In this document: in pieces, positions 37,745-46,937 of the stretch
Position numbering within the stretch: position 1 is the first letter of the stretch
Layout of the letters: every line of letters begins with the position of its first letter
Source: an uncultured Opitutaceae bacterium
Lineage (GTDB): Bacteria; Verrucomicrobiota; Verrucomicrobiia; Opitutales; Opitutaceae
Assembly: GCA_903862935.1 (NCBI GenBank)
Contig: CAIOZY010000013.1
Coordinates: forward strand, 124,001 to 188,000
Direction: 5' to 3'
Length of the DNA: 64,000 nt
Position numbers and translations under genes: made by a program
The notes under the pieces: model-generated
Databases searched by the model: none
What the model saw: only the letters and a program-made list of their open reading frames with translations
Told to the model about the DNA's origin: nothing

Positions 37745-38521
37745 ATGCGCCCCTCCCGCATCCGCGCCCGTCTGCGTCGCAACGAAGTAGTCCGATTCGG
37801 CTGCTTATATTACCCCACGGCGATGATGCCGGCCCACGCCGCCCTCGCCGGCCTGGACGCCCTGTGGCTCGACGCCGAGCACGGCACCTGGGACCGCCGC
37901 GAGATCCAGCGCATGATCGCGCTCCACCACCTGGCGGGGATCGACTGCCTCGTGCGCACCGGCAGCCGCAACGCGACGGAGCTGTACCACCTCCTAGAGG
38001 ACGGGGCATCCGCCCTGATGATCCCGCTGGTCAATACGCCCGAGGAGGCCAAGTGGCTGGTTAAGGCCGTGAAGTTCCCGCCGATGGGCGAGCGCGGCGT
38101 CGACGGGGCGAGCCTCGACAACGAGTTCTATGTGCGGGGAACCGAGGGGTATTTCGCGGCGGCCAACGCGGAGACAGTGCTGGTCGTACAGATCGAAACC
38201 CCGGAGGCCCTCGCCAACGTTGAGGCAATCGCAGCCGTGCCCGGGATCGACGGGCTCTTCCTGGGTCCTGGCGACCTGGGGCTCCGGCTGGGCTGCTTCG
38301 GCAACTGGGAGCATCCCCTGATGCGCGAGGCCCATGCCCGGATCGCGGCCGCGGCCGCCAAGCACGGGGTCGCCTGGGGCCGCCCCACGCGGGGGCCCGA
38401 CGACATCCGGCAGCTTGCCGCATCCGGGGCGAGGCTGATCGCCAACGGAAGCGACTTCTCGGGCGTGGCCGCCGTGATGGCCCAGTCCGGCAAAAATTTC
38501 CGCGAGGCCCTGGGTTCCTAG
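37745..38521 (+). CDS. HpcH/HpaI aldolase/citrate lyase family protein
   Basis: ALDALWLDAEHGTWDRREIQ, VQIETPEALANVEAIAAVPGIDGLFLGPGDLGLRLG; start moved to 37745. Confidence 0.9.
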   Translation: MRPSRIRARLRRNEVVRFGCLYYPTAMMPAHAALAGLDALWLDAEHGTWDRREIQRMIALHHLAGIDCLVRTGSRNATELYHLLEDGASALMIPLVNTPEEAKWLVKAVKFPPMGERGVDGASLDNEFYVRGTEGYFAAANAETVLVVQIETPEALANVEAIAAVPGIDGLFLGPGDLGLRLGCFGNWEHPLMREAHARIAAAAAKHGVAWGRPTRGPDDIRQLAASGARLIANGSDFSGVAAVMAQSGKNFREALGS

Positions 38522-39711
38522 GCGAGGCGGCTGGCCGCCTCCCTCATCAGGGATCCGATCGCTAGTCCGTGGGGGCAGGCGCGCTCGGCCGGCGCGTAGT
38601 CTACCCGCGCGAGCCGCTCCCTCACCTCGGCCGGCAGTTCGGAAAAGAGCGCTCGGGCATCGACCGCCCCGCCGTAGTGCCGCTCGTACATCAAGTGGCG
38701 CATCACCTCGCGGACGGGGACCGACCCGGCCAGGGCCGGTTCGCACAGCCGGGCGCACCCGGCGCAGTGGGAGTTGTCGGTGGCCGCCGCGTACCGGGCC
38801 AGCGCCAGCCGGTCGGCCGTGCTCAGCGCCTTCGGGTCCAGGGCCGCCGCCATGTTCTCGCGGCAGAGCTTCAGGTTGGGCATCTGCACGCAGGTGTTCG
38901 CAATTTGCGGGTTCTCCAGCACCACCTTGAGCTTCGCCTGGCCCGGGGTGAGCCCCCCCGCGATCAGCGGGGCCAGGAACGCCGCCTGCTCGGGGGTGTC
39001 CGCGCCCTGCCGCTGCCCCTGGGTCTTCATGGCGGTCAGGCCGATCCCGGCCTTCTCACACGCGTCGAGGGCGGCCCTCAGGTCCGGCTCGTGCATGATG
39101 CGGAAACTGTACGCGACGAGGATCCCGTCGATCCACCCGAGTTTCGCCGCGCCGGCTAGGCACTGGGCCATGTTCGTATGCGTGGAAAAGCCGAAGAAGC
39201 GGATCTTGCCGTCCTTTTTCGCCTTCTCGGCAAAGGCCCTCACGTCCGGGCGGTCGACCTCCTCGATCGACTTCACGTTGTGCAGGAGAAACAGGTCGAC
39301 GTAGTCGGTCTTCAGCCGGGCGAGGGACTCGTCGAGGGTGTGGGGAAAGTTGTGGTACTGCCCCTTGGTGACCAGGAACAGCTCCTTGCGGGCCGAGGGG
39401 TTCTTGTCCAGGAACATGGAGATCCCGCGCTCGCTGCCGCCTTTCTCATAGGCGGCGGCCGTATCCCAGTAGGTGACACCGTGGTCGAAGGTCTGCCGCA
39501 GGATCACCTGGTTGTCGATGATGTCGAACATGCAGCCCAGGCCGAGAATGGGGACGCTGACACCGGTCTTGCCGAAGAGCCGGCGCGGCATGGCGGGGCG
39601 GGGGGCCTCGGCCCCGGACAGCAGTGAGGGACCCAGAATCGAGCCCAGGCCCAGGGCGCCCGTGGCGGCCAGGAAGTCGCGGCGGGTCATGCCGCTAGGA
39701 TTTGTTTTCAT
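38518..39711 (-). CDS. Tat-exported aldo/keto reductase with C-terminal cysteine motif
   Basis: Tat motif TRRDFLAATGALGLG; AKR core (LGLGCMFDI, DTAAAYEKGGSE, DYVDLFLLHNV); CAGCARLC..ACP. Confidence 0.9.
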   Translation of the reverse strand: MKTNPSGMTRRDFLAATGALGLGSILGPSLLSGAEAPRPAMPRRLFGKTGVSVPILGLGCMFDIIDNQVILRQTFDHGVTYWDTAAAYEKGGSERGISMFLDKNPSARKELFLVTKGQYHNFPHTLDESLARLKTDYVDLFLLHNVKSIEEVDRPDVRAFAEKAKKDGKIRFFGFSTHTNMAQCLAGAAKLGWIDGILVAYSFRIMHEPDLRAALDACEKAGIGLTAMKTQGQRQGADTPEQAAFLAPLIAGGLTPGQAKLKVVLENPQIANTCVQMPNLKLCRENMAAALDPKALSTADRLALARYAAATDNSHCAGCARLCEPALAGSVPVREVMRHLMYERHYGGAVDARALFSELPAEVRERLARVDYAPAERACPHGLAIGSLMREAASRLA

Positions 39712-41260
39712 GATGAAGTAGGATGGAATGGGCGGGGTCGCGCGACTCGTTGTCGGCGCTCACCCGGATCGCGCGGATGCCGTTCATCGGGCACTCGTGC
39801 TCGCAGACACCGCAGCCAATGCACCGGGACGGGTCGACCACCGGCCGCTGCAGCCTGACCGCCACCCCGTCGGGGGACAGGCCCTGGGCCTCCTCGACCG
39901 TGATCGCCTTGGGCGAGACCGGGCAGGTCTCCTCGCAGACGATGCAGGGGCGGCCCATCGCCCAGGGAAGGCACCGGCCGCGGTCGACGGCCGCCAGACC
40001 CAAGCGGATCGGACCGGCCCCCCGGGACTCGCCCCGCCCGAGCTTCTCGTCGAGCGTGAGCCGGCGGATCGCCCCGGTCGGGCACGCGTAGCCGCAGGCC
40101 ACGCAGTCCATCTGGCAGCCGCTCGTCCCGATTCGGTTGTTGAGGACCGGGGTCCAGAGGACCTCCATCCCCGTGGAGAACCCGGCCGGCTGCAGCACGT
40201 TTGTCGGGCACACCCGCATGCACTCCCCGCACTTGATGCACCGCGCCAGGAACTCATCTTCGGCGACCGCCCCCGGGGGCCGCACCAAGCCCGCCTGCCA
40301 GTTGTTCGCGTCCGACCCGCTCAGGCGCGACAGGGGGACTACCGCCAGCCCCGCGACCACCGAGGCCACGAACCCGCGCCTCGAAAGGCCCGGCGAGGTG
40401 ATCTCCCCGGCGAGGGAGGGGCGCGGCCCGTAGCCGATCGGGTGGCTCGTCGGGCAGTCCTCGAAGCAGTTCATGCACAGCAGGCACTCGCTCACCTGGA
40501 TTGGACCCTTCGGATTGCAGGCTCCCTCGCAGTTGAGGTTGCACGCCCCGCACTCCGTGCAGGCGTGCTTGCGGGTCTTGATCCCAAAGGGGGCGGCCCG
40601 GCCGAGGATCGCTAGCAGCGCCCCCAGCGGACAGACAAACCGGCAGAACAGGCGCGGCACCGCGAAATTCAGGAGCACAAAGCCCAGGAAGACCGTTCCG
40701 ATTACGACCGACTCGGCGTAGAAGCGTCCGCCCGAAAAACCCCCGCCCGAACCCAGTCCGGCGACCGGCAGGACCACCAGGTTGAAGGAGCGCTGCACCA
40801 GCGGGATCGGGTCGAGAAGACCCGTGTGGAGATGGGCGAGCCCCGTTAGCTTGGGAGGCACCGCCGCGGCGACCAGAAATGCGGCGAGGATACCGTACTT
40901 GAGGCGCTGCAGGGGGTGGTACTGGTTGGAGTCGATCACCAGCTTCGGCCGACGGCCGTGCCGGCCGATCCAACCGGCGGCCTGGTGGATCGTCCCGAAC
41001 GGGCAGATCCAGCCGCAGAAGACCCGTCCCAGAAGGATGGTGACGACGATGGTCCCCAGCGCCCAGGCAAGCCCGGGATAGAGCGAGTGAGTCGTCAGCA
41101 CGGTCCCCACGGCCACGAGGGGGTCGAGTTCCAGGAACCAACGGATCGGCCAGCCCCGCCACTGGAACCAGCCCGTTCCCACGGCCGCCACCAGGCAGAG
41201 CCAGGCAAACAGCAGGAAGAAAAACGCCTGTGCGATCCGGCGGGCGGTCGTGATGCGCAT
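39695..41260 (-). CDS. NapH/MauN-like membrane polyferredoxin (4Fe-4S binding)
   Basis: TM segments, FCGWICPFGTIHQ, FCRFVCPLGALL, then multiple CxxCxxCxxxC(P) clusters. Confidence 0.9.
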   Translation of the reverse strand: MRITTARRIAQAFFFLLFAWLCLVAAVGTGWFQWRGWPIRWFLELDPLVAVGTVLTTHSLYPGLAWALGTIVVTILLGRVFCGWICPFGTIHQAAGWIGRHGRRPKLVIDSNQYHPLQRLKYGILAAFLVAAAVPPKLTGLAHLHTGLLDPIPLVQRSFNLVVLPVAGLGSGGGFSGGRFYAESVVIGTVFLGFVLLNFAVPRLFCRFVCPLGALLAILGRAAPFGIKTRKHACTECGACNLNCEGACNPKGPIQVSECLLCMNCFEDCPTSHPIGYGPRPSLAGEITSPGLSRRGFVASVVAGLAVVPLSRLSGSDANNWQAGLVRPPGAVAEDEFLARCIKCGECMRVCPTNVLQPAGFSTGMEVLWTPVLNNRIGTSGCQMDCVACGYACPTGAIRRLTLDEKLGRGESRGAGPIRLGLAAVDRGRCLPWAMGRPCIVCEETCPVSPKAITVEEAQGLSPDGVAVRLQRPVVDPSRCIGCGVCEHECPMNGIRAIRVSADNESRDPAHSILLHHENKS

Positions 41261-41262
41261 GG

Positions 41263-42276
41263 CTAGCCCTCCTCCTCTGCGGCGGCCCGCACGGGCCGGA
41301 GGGACTCGAAGTCGACCGTTCCTGCCCCGAGCGCGGCGGCGGCGGCCAGGTACGGCAGGTCTCTGTGGGTTTTCCCGAGGAGCGTCGCCCCGTAGGCGTC
41401 GGCGGCCACAGGATCGGTGCTCACCACCAAAGTCCGGGTCTCCTTCAGGTCCGCCAGGGACCCGCCGGTCGGGCCGTTGGACATCATGCTCTGCGCCCCG
41501 TCGAGGACGACAAAGGTCGGGGTCACCATGCGGGCCAATTCCGAGACGATCCCGTCGATGTCCTGGTGGAACTGGTTACGGCGCCCGCCGAGGAGCCCGT
41601 ACCAGTTCTTCAGGGTCATCGAGGCCCCGGCCCGATGGTGGTGCTTCACGGGGGCGGTCCCGATCAACTTCGTGACGCCGGCAAACGGGCTGTGGAGGAC
41701 CGGCCAGTCGCGGATGAGCCGCGAGCCCTCCACGGTGCCCGGATGGAAGGAATCGGCCCTGGGGACAAAGAGCCGGCCGCCCGCCGCCCGCACCGCCGGC
41801 CCGATCCCGGTCAGCTCAAAGCAGCTCTCCGGGTCGTTGATCGGGTTGTCCGTGACGATGACCGAAGCCGCGCCCGCCGCCAGGCACAGGGTGACCAGTT
41901 CGGCGGCCACGTCCGGGTGGGTCGTCGCCGCGAGAGCCGCCGGGCTTGCGAAGGCAGCGTTCACCTTGATCAGCACCCGGTCGCCCCTGGCGATGAACCG
42001 CTCGATCCCGCCCACGGCCGCCAAGCCCCGCCGAAGCATCTGGCGGCGCGCGCGGCCCGTAATGATGCTCAAGGTCGGCCCCGCGCCCTTCGGGCCGAAA
42101 CTGCGGCGGGCGTCCACCGCGGCGATGCGGCCGATCGTACCCGGCGGCCTGCGGTCCAGGAGCCATGCGCCCAACGCGGCCGTCACCGCCACTCCGGCAC
42201 CAGCCTGTACGGCCCTGCGAAGAAACTCCCGCCGGGATGGGGGAGCCGGATCGGGCCCTGAGGTTTCGGGCTTCAT
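41263..42276 (-). CDS. Tat-exported DUF362 domain protein
   Basis: Start moved to 42276 (MKPETSGPDPAPPSRREFLRRAVQAGAG); VLIKVNAAFASPAALAATTHPDV; GTAPVKHHHRAGASMTLKNWYGLL. Confidence 0.88.
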   Translation of the reverse strand: MKPETSGPDPAPPSRREFLRRAVQAGAGVAVTAALGAWLLDRRPPGTIGRIAAVDARRSFGPKGAGPTLSIITGRARRQMLRRGLAAVGGIERFIARGDRVLIKVNAAFASPAALAATTHPDVAAELVTLCLAAGAASVIVTDNPINDPESCFELTGIGPAVRAAGGRLFVPRADSFHPGTVEGSRLIRDWPVLHSPFAGVTKLIGTAPVKHHHRAGASMTLKNWYGLLGGRRNQFHQDIDGIVSELARMVTPTFVVLDGAQSMMSNGPTGGSLADLKETRTLVVSTDPVAADAYGATLLGKTHRDLPYLAAAAALGAGTVDFESLRPVRAAAEEEG

Positions 42277-43271
42277 CGGTCGACCCCTCCGAGCCGGCCC
42301 CACAGGACCGAGGCCCAGCGTTCGGCCCCCTGCGAACTGGCGGCCTGGTGGACGCCCGCCAGGAAGCGGCCGCGGCAGAAGACGGCGTCAAAGGCGCCTC
42401 CCAGGTCGACGATTGCACCTCCGGGCGGTTGGGCCGTCTGCCCGGCGGCCGTGCCGCCGCATTCGGTCACCAGAAAGGCCTGCAGTTCGGCCGCGGCCTT
42501 TGCGGCCCCGGCCTCGCTGCCCCGGTCGGCGAGAAACAACGTCACTTCCTCCCCGCCAACCTGGTAGCGGGCGAGAAAGACGTTCTTTAACCGGTCGAAA
42601 CCGAAGACGTCGGCGGGCACCAGGGTCACGCTGTCGGCGACGAGCCCCCCGGGAGGAAACAGCGCCTTCTCGGCAACCGTGGCGTGCTCGGTGACGGGCC
42701 GGGAATCGATCAGGGACGAGGCCAGTGCCGAGGCCGAGCCCAGGACGGCCTCCCCGCTGTCCGAGCCGACGAGTTCGATGTAGTAGCGCCCGTGGACCAG
42801 GCAAAGCTCGTTGCCGGCCGCGTAGCTGAAGTCGCCCAGGCCGGCGTCCCGCCCCTCGGGGCGCCGCTGCGAACTGTACACAGCGAAGGCATCTGCGGGC
42901 CGCCCCATGTCGTAGACAAAGGCCTCCATCCACGAGGTCGACCCCTTTAGGGAGACTCTCTGGCAGGAAAGCGCCAGGAACCCCGCGGACAGATACAGTT
43001 CGGCCTTCCCGTCGATCTTGTCCGAAAGGGTGGCCGGCGTGAACAGCTCCGCCTGTCCCATGGCCGAAAGGCCCCCGGGCCAGCGGGCGAGCAGGGCTGC
43101 GGGCGACGAGCCGGCCGGAGGGGTCGGGGAGGCGGGTGCAAGCAGCACCGCCGGGCTGAAGCGCCCCTGCTCGGCAAGGACAAAGACCAGCACGGCGGCC
43201 AGGGCAGCCATCGCACCGACGGCGAGCAGGGTCTCGCCGCGGCCCGGGCTTCGCGTGCTTGCGGAATGCAT
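42273..43271 (-). CDS. DUF6599-like exported/membrane protein
   Basis: N-terminal TM; GQAELFTPATLSDKIDGKAELYLSAGFLALSCQRV; ATGA overlap with DUF362 gene. Confidence 0.65.
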   Translation of the reverse strand: MHSASTRSPGRGETLLAVGAMAALAAVLVFVLAEQGRFSPAVLLAPASPTPPAGSSPAALLARWPGGLSAMGQAELFTPATLSDKIDGKAELYLSAGFLALSCQRVSLKGSTSWMEAFVYDMGRPADAFAVYSSQRRPEGRDAGLGDFSYAAGNELCLVHGRYYIELVGSDSGEAVLGSASALASSLIDSRPVTEHATVAEKALFPPGGLVADSVTLVPADVFGFDRLKNVFLARYQVGGEEVTLFLADRGSEAGAAKAAAELQAFLVTECGGTAAGQTAQPPGGAIVDLGGAFDAVFCRGRFLAGVHQAASSQGAERWASVLWGRLGGVDR

Positions 43272-43433
43272 AAGTCCGGCCGCGCGCGCGGCCAGTGTCG
43301 CAACGATAGCGCCTTAAGGGCTTTGCAACCCCGCATGGCTTGGCGAAAAGCCCGCAGAAATTGGCGGCTGCTCGCTCGGGGGCACTGGTTTGGCGTTGCA
43401 AGCCCCCGGGCCCTTCCTTTGGTTGGCCCCGCC

Positions 43434-44576
43434 ATGTCCACTACCACGGCTTCATCCCCAACAGTCAGGATCGGCATTATCGGCGGCGGCCTCATGGGCC
43501 GCGAGGCAGCCTCGGCATTCGGCCGATGGTTCACCCTCGAGCAGTTCCCTGTGAAGGTGGAACTGACGGCCGTGTGCGATGTGCAGCCAGCGATCCTCGA
43601 GTGGTTCGCCCAGATTCCGTCGGTGCGGCTGCGGACACAGAAGCACACGGAGCTTCTGGCCTCCAAGGACGTCGACGTCGTCTACGTCGCCGTCCCCCAC
43701 AACCTGCACGAGTCGATGTACCTGGATGTCCTGCGCTCGGGCAAAGACCTGCTTGCCGAGAAGCCCTTCGGGTTGGACCCGGCCTCGGCCGGCCGTATCC
43801 GCGACGAGGCCAAGCGGCTCGGGCGGTTCGTGCGCGTCTCCTCGGAATTTCCCTTCCTGCCGGGGGTCAGCCGGGTCTTCCAGATGGCCTCCTCGGGCGC
43901 CCTCGGCCGGATCCTGCAGGTTCGCGTCGGCTTCCTGCACTCGAGCGACCTCGACCCCACTAAGCCCATCAACTGGAAGCGGATGAACAAGTTCTGCGGC
44001 GAGATCGGGGTCATGGGCGACCTCGGCATGCATGTCGCCCATATACCGCTCCGGCTCGGCTGGAAGCCGAAGACGGTCTACGCGCAGCTCCAGAAGATCC
44101 ACACGGAGCGGCCCGACGGCAAGGGCGGCATGGCCCAGTGCGACACCTGGAACAACGCGATGCTGCACACCACGTTCGAGGCCGGCGGCGAGTCGGTCCC
44201 CATGACCCTCGAGATGAAGCGCATGGCCCCGACCGAGACCAACACTTGGTACATCGAGATCCTGGGAACTGACCGCGGCGCCCGCTTCTCCACCAAGGAG
44301 CCCAAGACCCTCTGGACCTACCGGCGCGACAAGGAGCAGTGGTGGGAGAAGACCGACCTGGGCTTCACCCCTCAGTTCAAGACGATCACCGGCGGGATCT
44401 TCGAAGTGGGCTTCCCCGACATCCTGCAGCAGATGTGGGCGGCCTATGTCGCCGAGCGCAGCGGGAACCTGGGCGCCCGCTTCGGTTGCGCCACCCCGGA
44501 CGAGGCCGTCGCAAGCCAGCAGATCTGGAGCGCCGCCCTCGAGTCCCAGCGCACGCAGTCGGTCGTCCGGCTCTAA
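43434..44576 (+). CDS. Gfo/Idh/MocA family oxidoreductase
   Basis: Start moved to 43434 (MSTTTASSPTVRIGIIGGGLMGREAAS); DVDVVYVAVPHNLHESMYLDVLRSGKDLLAEKPFG. Confidence 0.92.
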   Translation: MSTTTASSPTVRIGIIGGGLMGREAASAFGRWFTLEQFPVKVELTAVCDVQPAILEWFAQIPSVRLRTQKHTELLASKDVDVVYVAVPHNLHESMYLDVLRSGKDLLAEKPFGLDPASAGRIRDEAKRLGRFVRVSSEFPFLPGVSRVFQMASSGALGRILQVRVGFLHSSDLDPTKPINWKRMNKFCGEIGVMGDLGMHVAHIPLRLGWKPKTVYAQLQKIHTERPDGKGGMAQCDTWNNAMLHTTFEAGGESVPMTLEMKRMAPTETNTWYIEILGTDRGARFSTKEPKTLWTYRRDKEQWWEKTDLGFTPQFKTITGGIFEVGFPDILQQMWAAYVAERSGNLGARFGCATPDEAVASQQIWSAALESQRTQSVVRL

Positions 44577-44646
44577 AGGCCGGCTTCTTCCCGGCGCCCG
44601 GGAACCCCGTTTTCGAGGTCCCGGGCGCAACGTCAGGCCCGCGCTA

Positions 44647-46758
44647 TCAGGCGTGCCACAGGCGCGAGACCATCGCGTAGGCGATCAGCGCCAGCAGCAC
44701 CAGCCCGAGCCCGAAGAACAGGAACCCGAATGAGCGGGCTATGGGCTTTCGGGCCTCCCACTCGTCCTTCACCCGGTGTGCCTCGAGGCGGCCGGCTGCG
44801 ACCAGGCGGTCGTACCAGCGCTTGCGCTCGTGCAGCAGTTCCGTCTTCGAGATCCGGCCCGAGAAGATGACGGTGTCCATCGGGAACTTCTCGATCCGGA
44901 AGTGGGTGTTGAAGAAGTGGAAGGTGAAGATGAACCCGGCGGCGAGCAGGGCCTCGTCGGAGTGGAGCACCAGCGCGATGTTGATCAGCCAGCCCGGCAG
45001 CACGGCCGTGAACGCCTTCGGGAACCACATGACGAGCCCCGAGGCTCCGATGATGAAGATGCCCCAGAACACGGCGAAGTAGTCGAACCGCTCCCAGTAC
45101 GTCCAGCGGTCGAACTGGGGCTTGGGCCCCTTCCCGAAGAACCACTTCTGGTGCGCGATGAAGTCGCGCCAGTCCTGGAGGGAGGGGACCATGGAGTCGG
45201 GCCCGAACGAGGCGTCCCAGATGCGCTTGAGTTCAAAGCGGCCGGTCTCCGGGTTTCTCACCTCGGCCCGGCGCCTCCAGAAGCTCTTGAGCAGGCTCAG
45301 CAGGTGCAGGCCGAAGTAGGTGAAGGTGATGATGGCCCCGAGGCGGTGCAGGGCGCGGGCGACCTCGGCGCCTCCCAGGATGTTGAAGATGGTCTTCGCC
45401 CAGTCGGTGTAGTAGAATTTCAGCGGCATCCCCGTGAGGACAAGCAGCAGGAAGCTCGTCACCACCAGCAGGTGCAGGAACCGCTCAAAGGAGGTGAAGC
45501 GCGTGTAGACTACGTCGTCGGCGTGCACCTGGACCTTGGCCTCACGGAAGGTCTTCGAGTCGTTGAGGTACAGGTAGATCGAGCGGAACAGCCAGAAGAG
45601 CGTGTGAATCCCGAAGAAGGCAAAAACGCTGATCAGAAGGATCGTCATGCCGATGTACACCCGGTGAAGGGCGGGGTAGTGCACCGCATCGAGCGGGTCG
45701 GCGTGCGGCTCGTAGGTGGTGAACTTGACCCCGACGCCGGGGTGGCACTGCTGGCAGGTCTCGACGATCTTCCCGCTGGACAGGCGCGAGCGCGGGTCGC
45801 TCACCTTGAAGACATCGTGGGATCCGTGGCAGTCGTAGCAGGCGGCCACATCCGAGGCGACGTTCGGGCGCCCCAGGGCCATGGCCTTGCCATGGTAGGT
45901 CTCGCGGTAGTGCTCGAGGCGGTCCTCGTGGCACCTGCCGCACACCCGGTCGCTCTGGCTCTTGAAGTGAACGCCCGTGGGGTTCTCGATCTGGTGGGCA
46001 CTGTGGCAGTCCGAGCAGACCGGTCCGCCCTTGCCTCCCTTGGACAGGATCTGCCCGTGGATGCTCGTGTTGTAGACCGACTCGATCCCCACGTGGCACT
46101 GGCCGCACGTGGTGGCGATGTGCGCGTGGTTGGTGCGCGAGCTCTGGTCGACGCTCCTCTTGATGTCGTGCACCCCGTGGCAGTCGTTGCACGAGGGGGC
46201 CACGATCAGCCCCATCTTCAGAAGCGCCGTCCCGTGGATGCTGTCCAGGTAGTTCGAGGCCGCCTGGGAGTTCTGGATGCGGTACTCCTCGGTCAGCTTC
46301 TTGTTGCTGTGGCAGCGGGCGCACGTCTGGGGCAGGTTCAGCTTGAAGACGGGGGAATCCAGCTGCTTGACCGGGGCGATCTCGTGGGGGCTTCCGTGGC
46401 AGTCCAGGCAGGTCGCCGCGCTCGAGGTGCCCATCGCGTGGCTCATGCCGTGGATGCTCGTCGCGTAGGCCTTCGACTCCTTCTGGTGGCAGGTGGCGCA
46501 CTGGACGGGGGCGACCGGGGTGTCGTGGGGGGTGTCCGCAATCGACGCGTGGCAGTCGACGCAGTTGAGCTTGCCGTGGACGGAGGCCGAGAAGGCGGCC
46601 GCCTTGATCACCTCGGTCTTCGAGTCGGCGTCCTTCTTCGCGCCGGCTTGCAGCTCGTGGCAGTCCATGCACGCCGAGTTTGCGATCGCTCCGGACGCCA
46701 TCGCCGGGGCCCACGCCAACGCCAGAAAGCAGAGCGTCCGGTACCTCATGGGCCGCAT
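44647..46758 (-). CDS. Multiheme cytochrome c (11 CXXCH) fused to C-terminal cytochrome b-type membrane domain
   Basis: CMDCH, CVDCH, CATCH, CLDCH, CARCH, CNDCH, CGQCH, CSDCH, CGRCH, CYDCH, CQQCH; C-terminal FERFLHLLVVTSFLLLVLTGMPLKFYY, HRLGAIITFTYFGLHLL; start may be 46749. Confidence 0.9.
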   Translation of the reverse strand: MRPMRYRTLCFLALAWAPAMASGAIANSACMDCHELQAGAKKDADSKTEVIKAAAFSASVHGKLNCVDCHASIADTPHDTPVAPVQCATCHQKESKAYATSIHGMSHAMGTSSAATCLDCHGSPHEIAPVKQLDSPVFKLNLPQTCARCHSNKKLTEEYRIQNSQAASNYLDSIHGTALLKMGLIVAPSCNDCHGVHDIKRSVDQSSRTNHAHIATTCGQCHVGIESVYNTSIHGQILSKGGKGGPVCSDCHSAHQIENPTGVHFKSQSDRVCGRCHEDRLEHYRETYHGKAMALGRPNVASDVAACYDCHGSHDVFKVSDPRSRLSSGKIVETCQQCHPGVGVKFTTYEPHADPLDAVHYPALHRVYIGMTILLISVFAFFGIHTLFWLFRSIYLYLNDSKTFREAKVQVHADDVVYTRFTSFERFLHLLVVTSFLLLVLTGMPLKFYYTDWAKTIFNILGGAEVARALHRLGAIITFTYFGLHLLSLLKSFWRRRAEVRNPETGRFELKRIWDASFGPDSMVPSLQDWRDFIAHQKWFFGKGPKPQFDRWTYWERFDYFAVFWGIFIIGASGLVMWFPKAFTAVLPGWLINIALVLHSDEALLAAGFIFTFHFFNTHFRIEKFPMDTVIFSGRISKTELLHERKRWYDRLVAAGRLEAHRVKDEWEARKPIARSFGFLFFGLGLVLLALIAYAMVSRLWHA

Positions 46759-46937
46759 CTTACGGATAACGGATTTTTGCGCCTCGTCGTTTCTTGCCCT
46801 ATGTCGCGCAATTTTTGACCATGGGTTGGGAGGGCCGCCGCGGTTTTGGGGTTGATCACCTCCCCAAAGGGGTGGTTTGACTCAGGCTTGCGCGGGGGCC
46901 TGAGCCCAGGGCGGCCGGCAGCCGCGCACCCCCTCCT

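Noticed and set aside
44776-46818. 680-aa plus-strand ORF
   Set aside because: Antisense shadow of the multiheme cytochrome; low-complexity Val/Asp/Gly-rich translation
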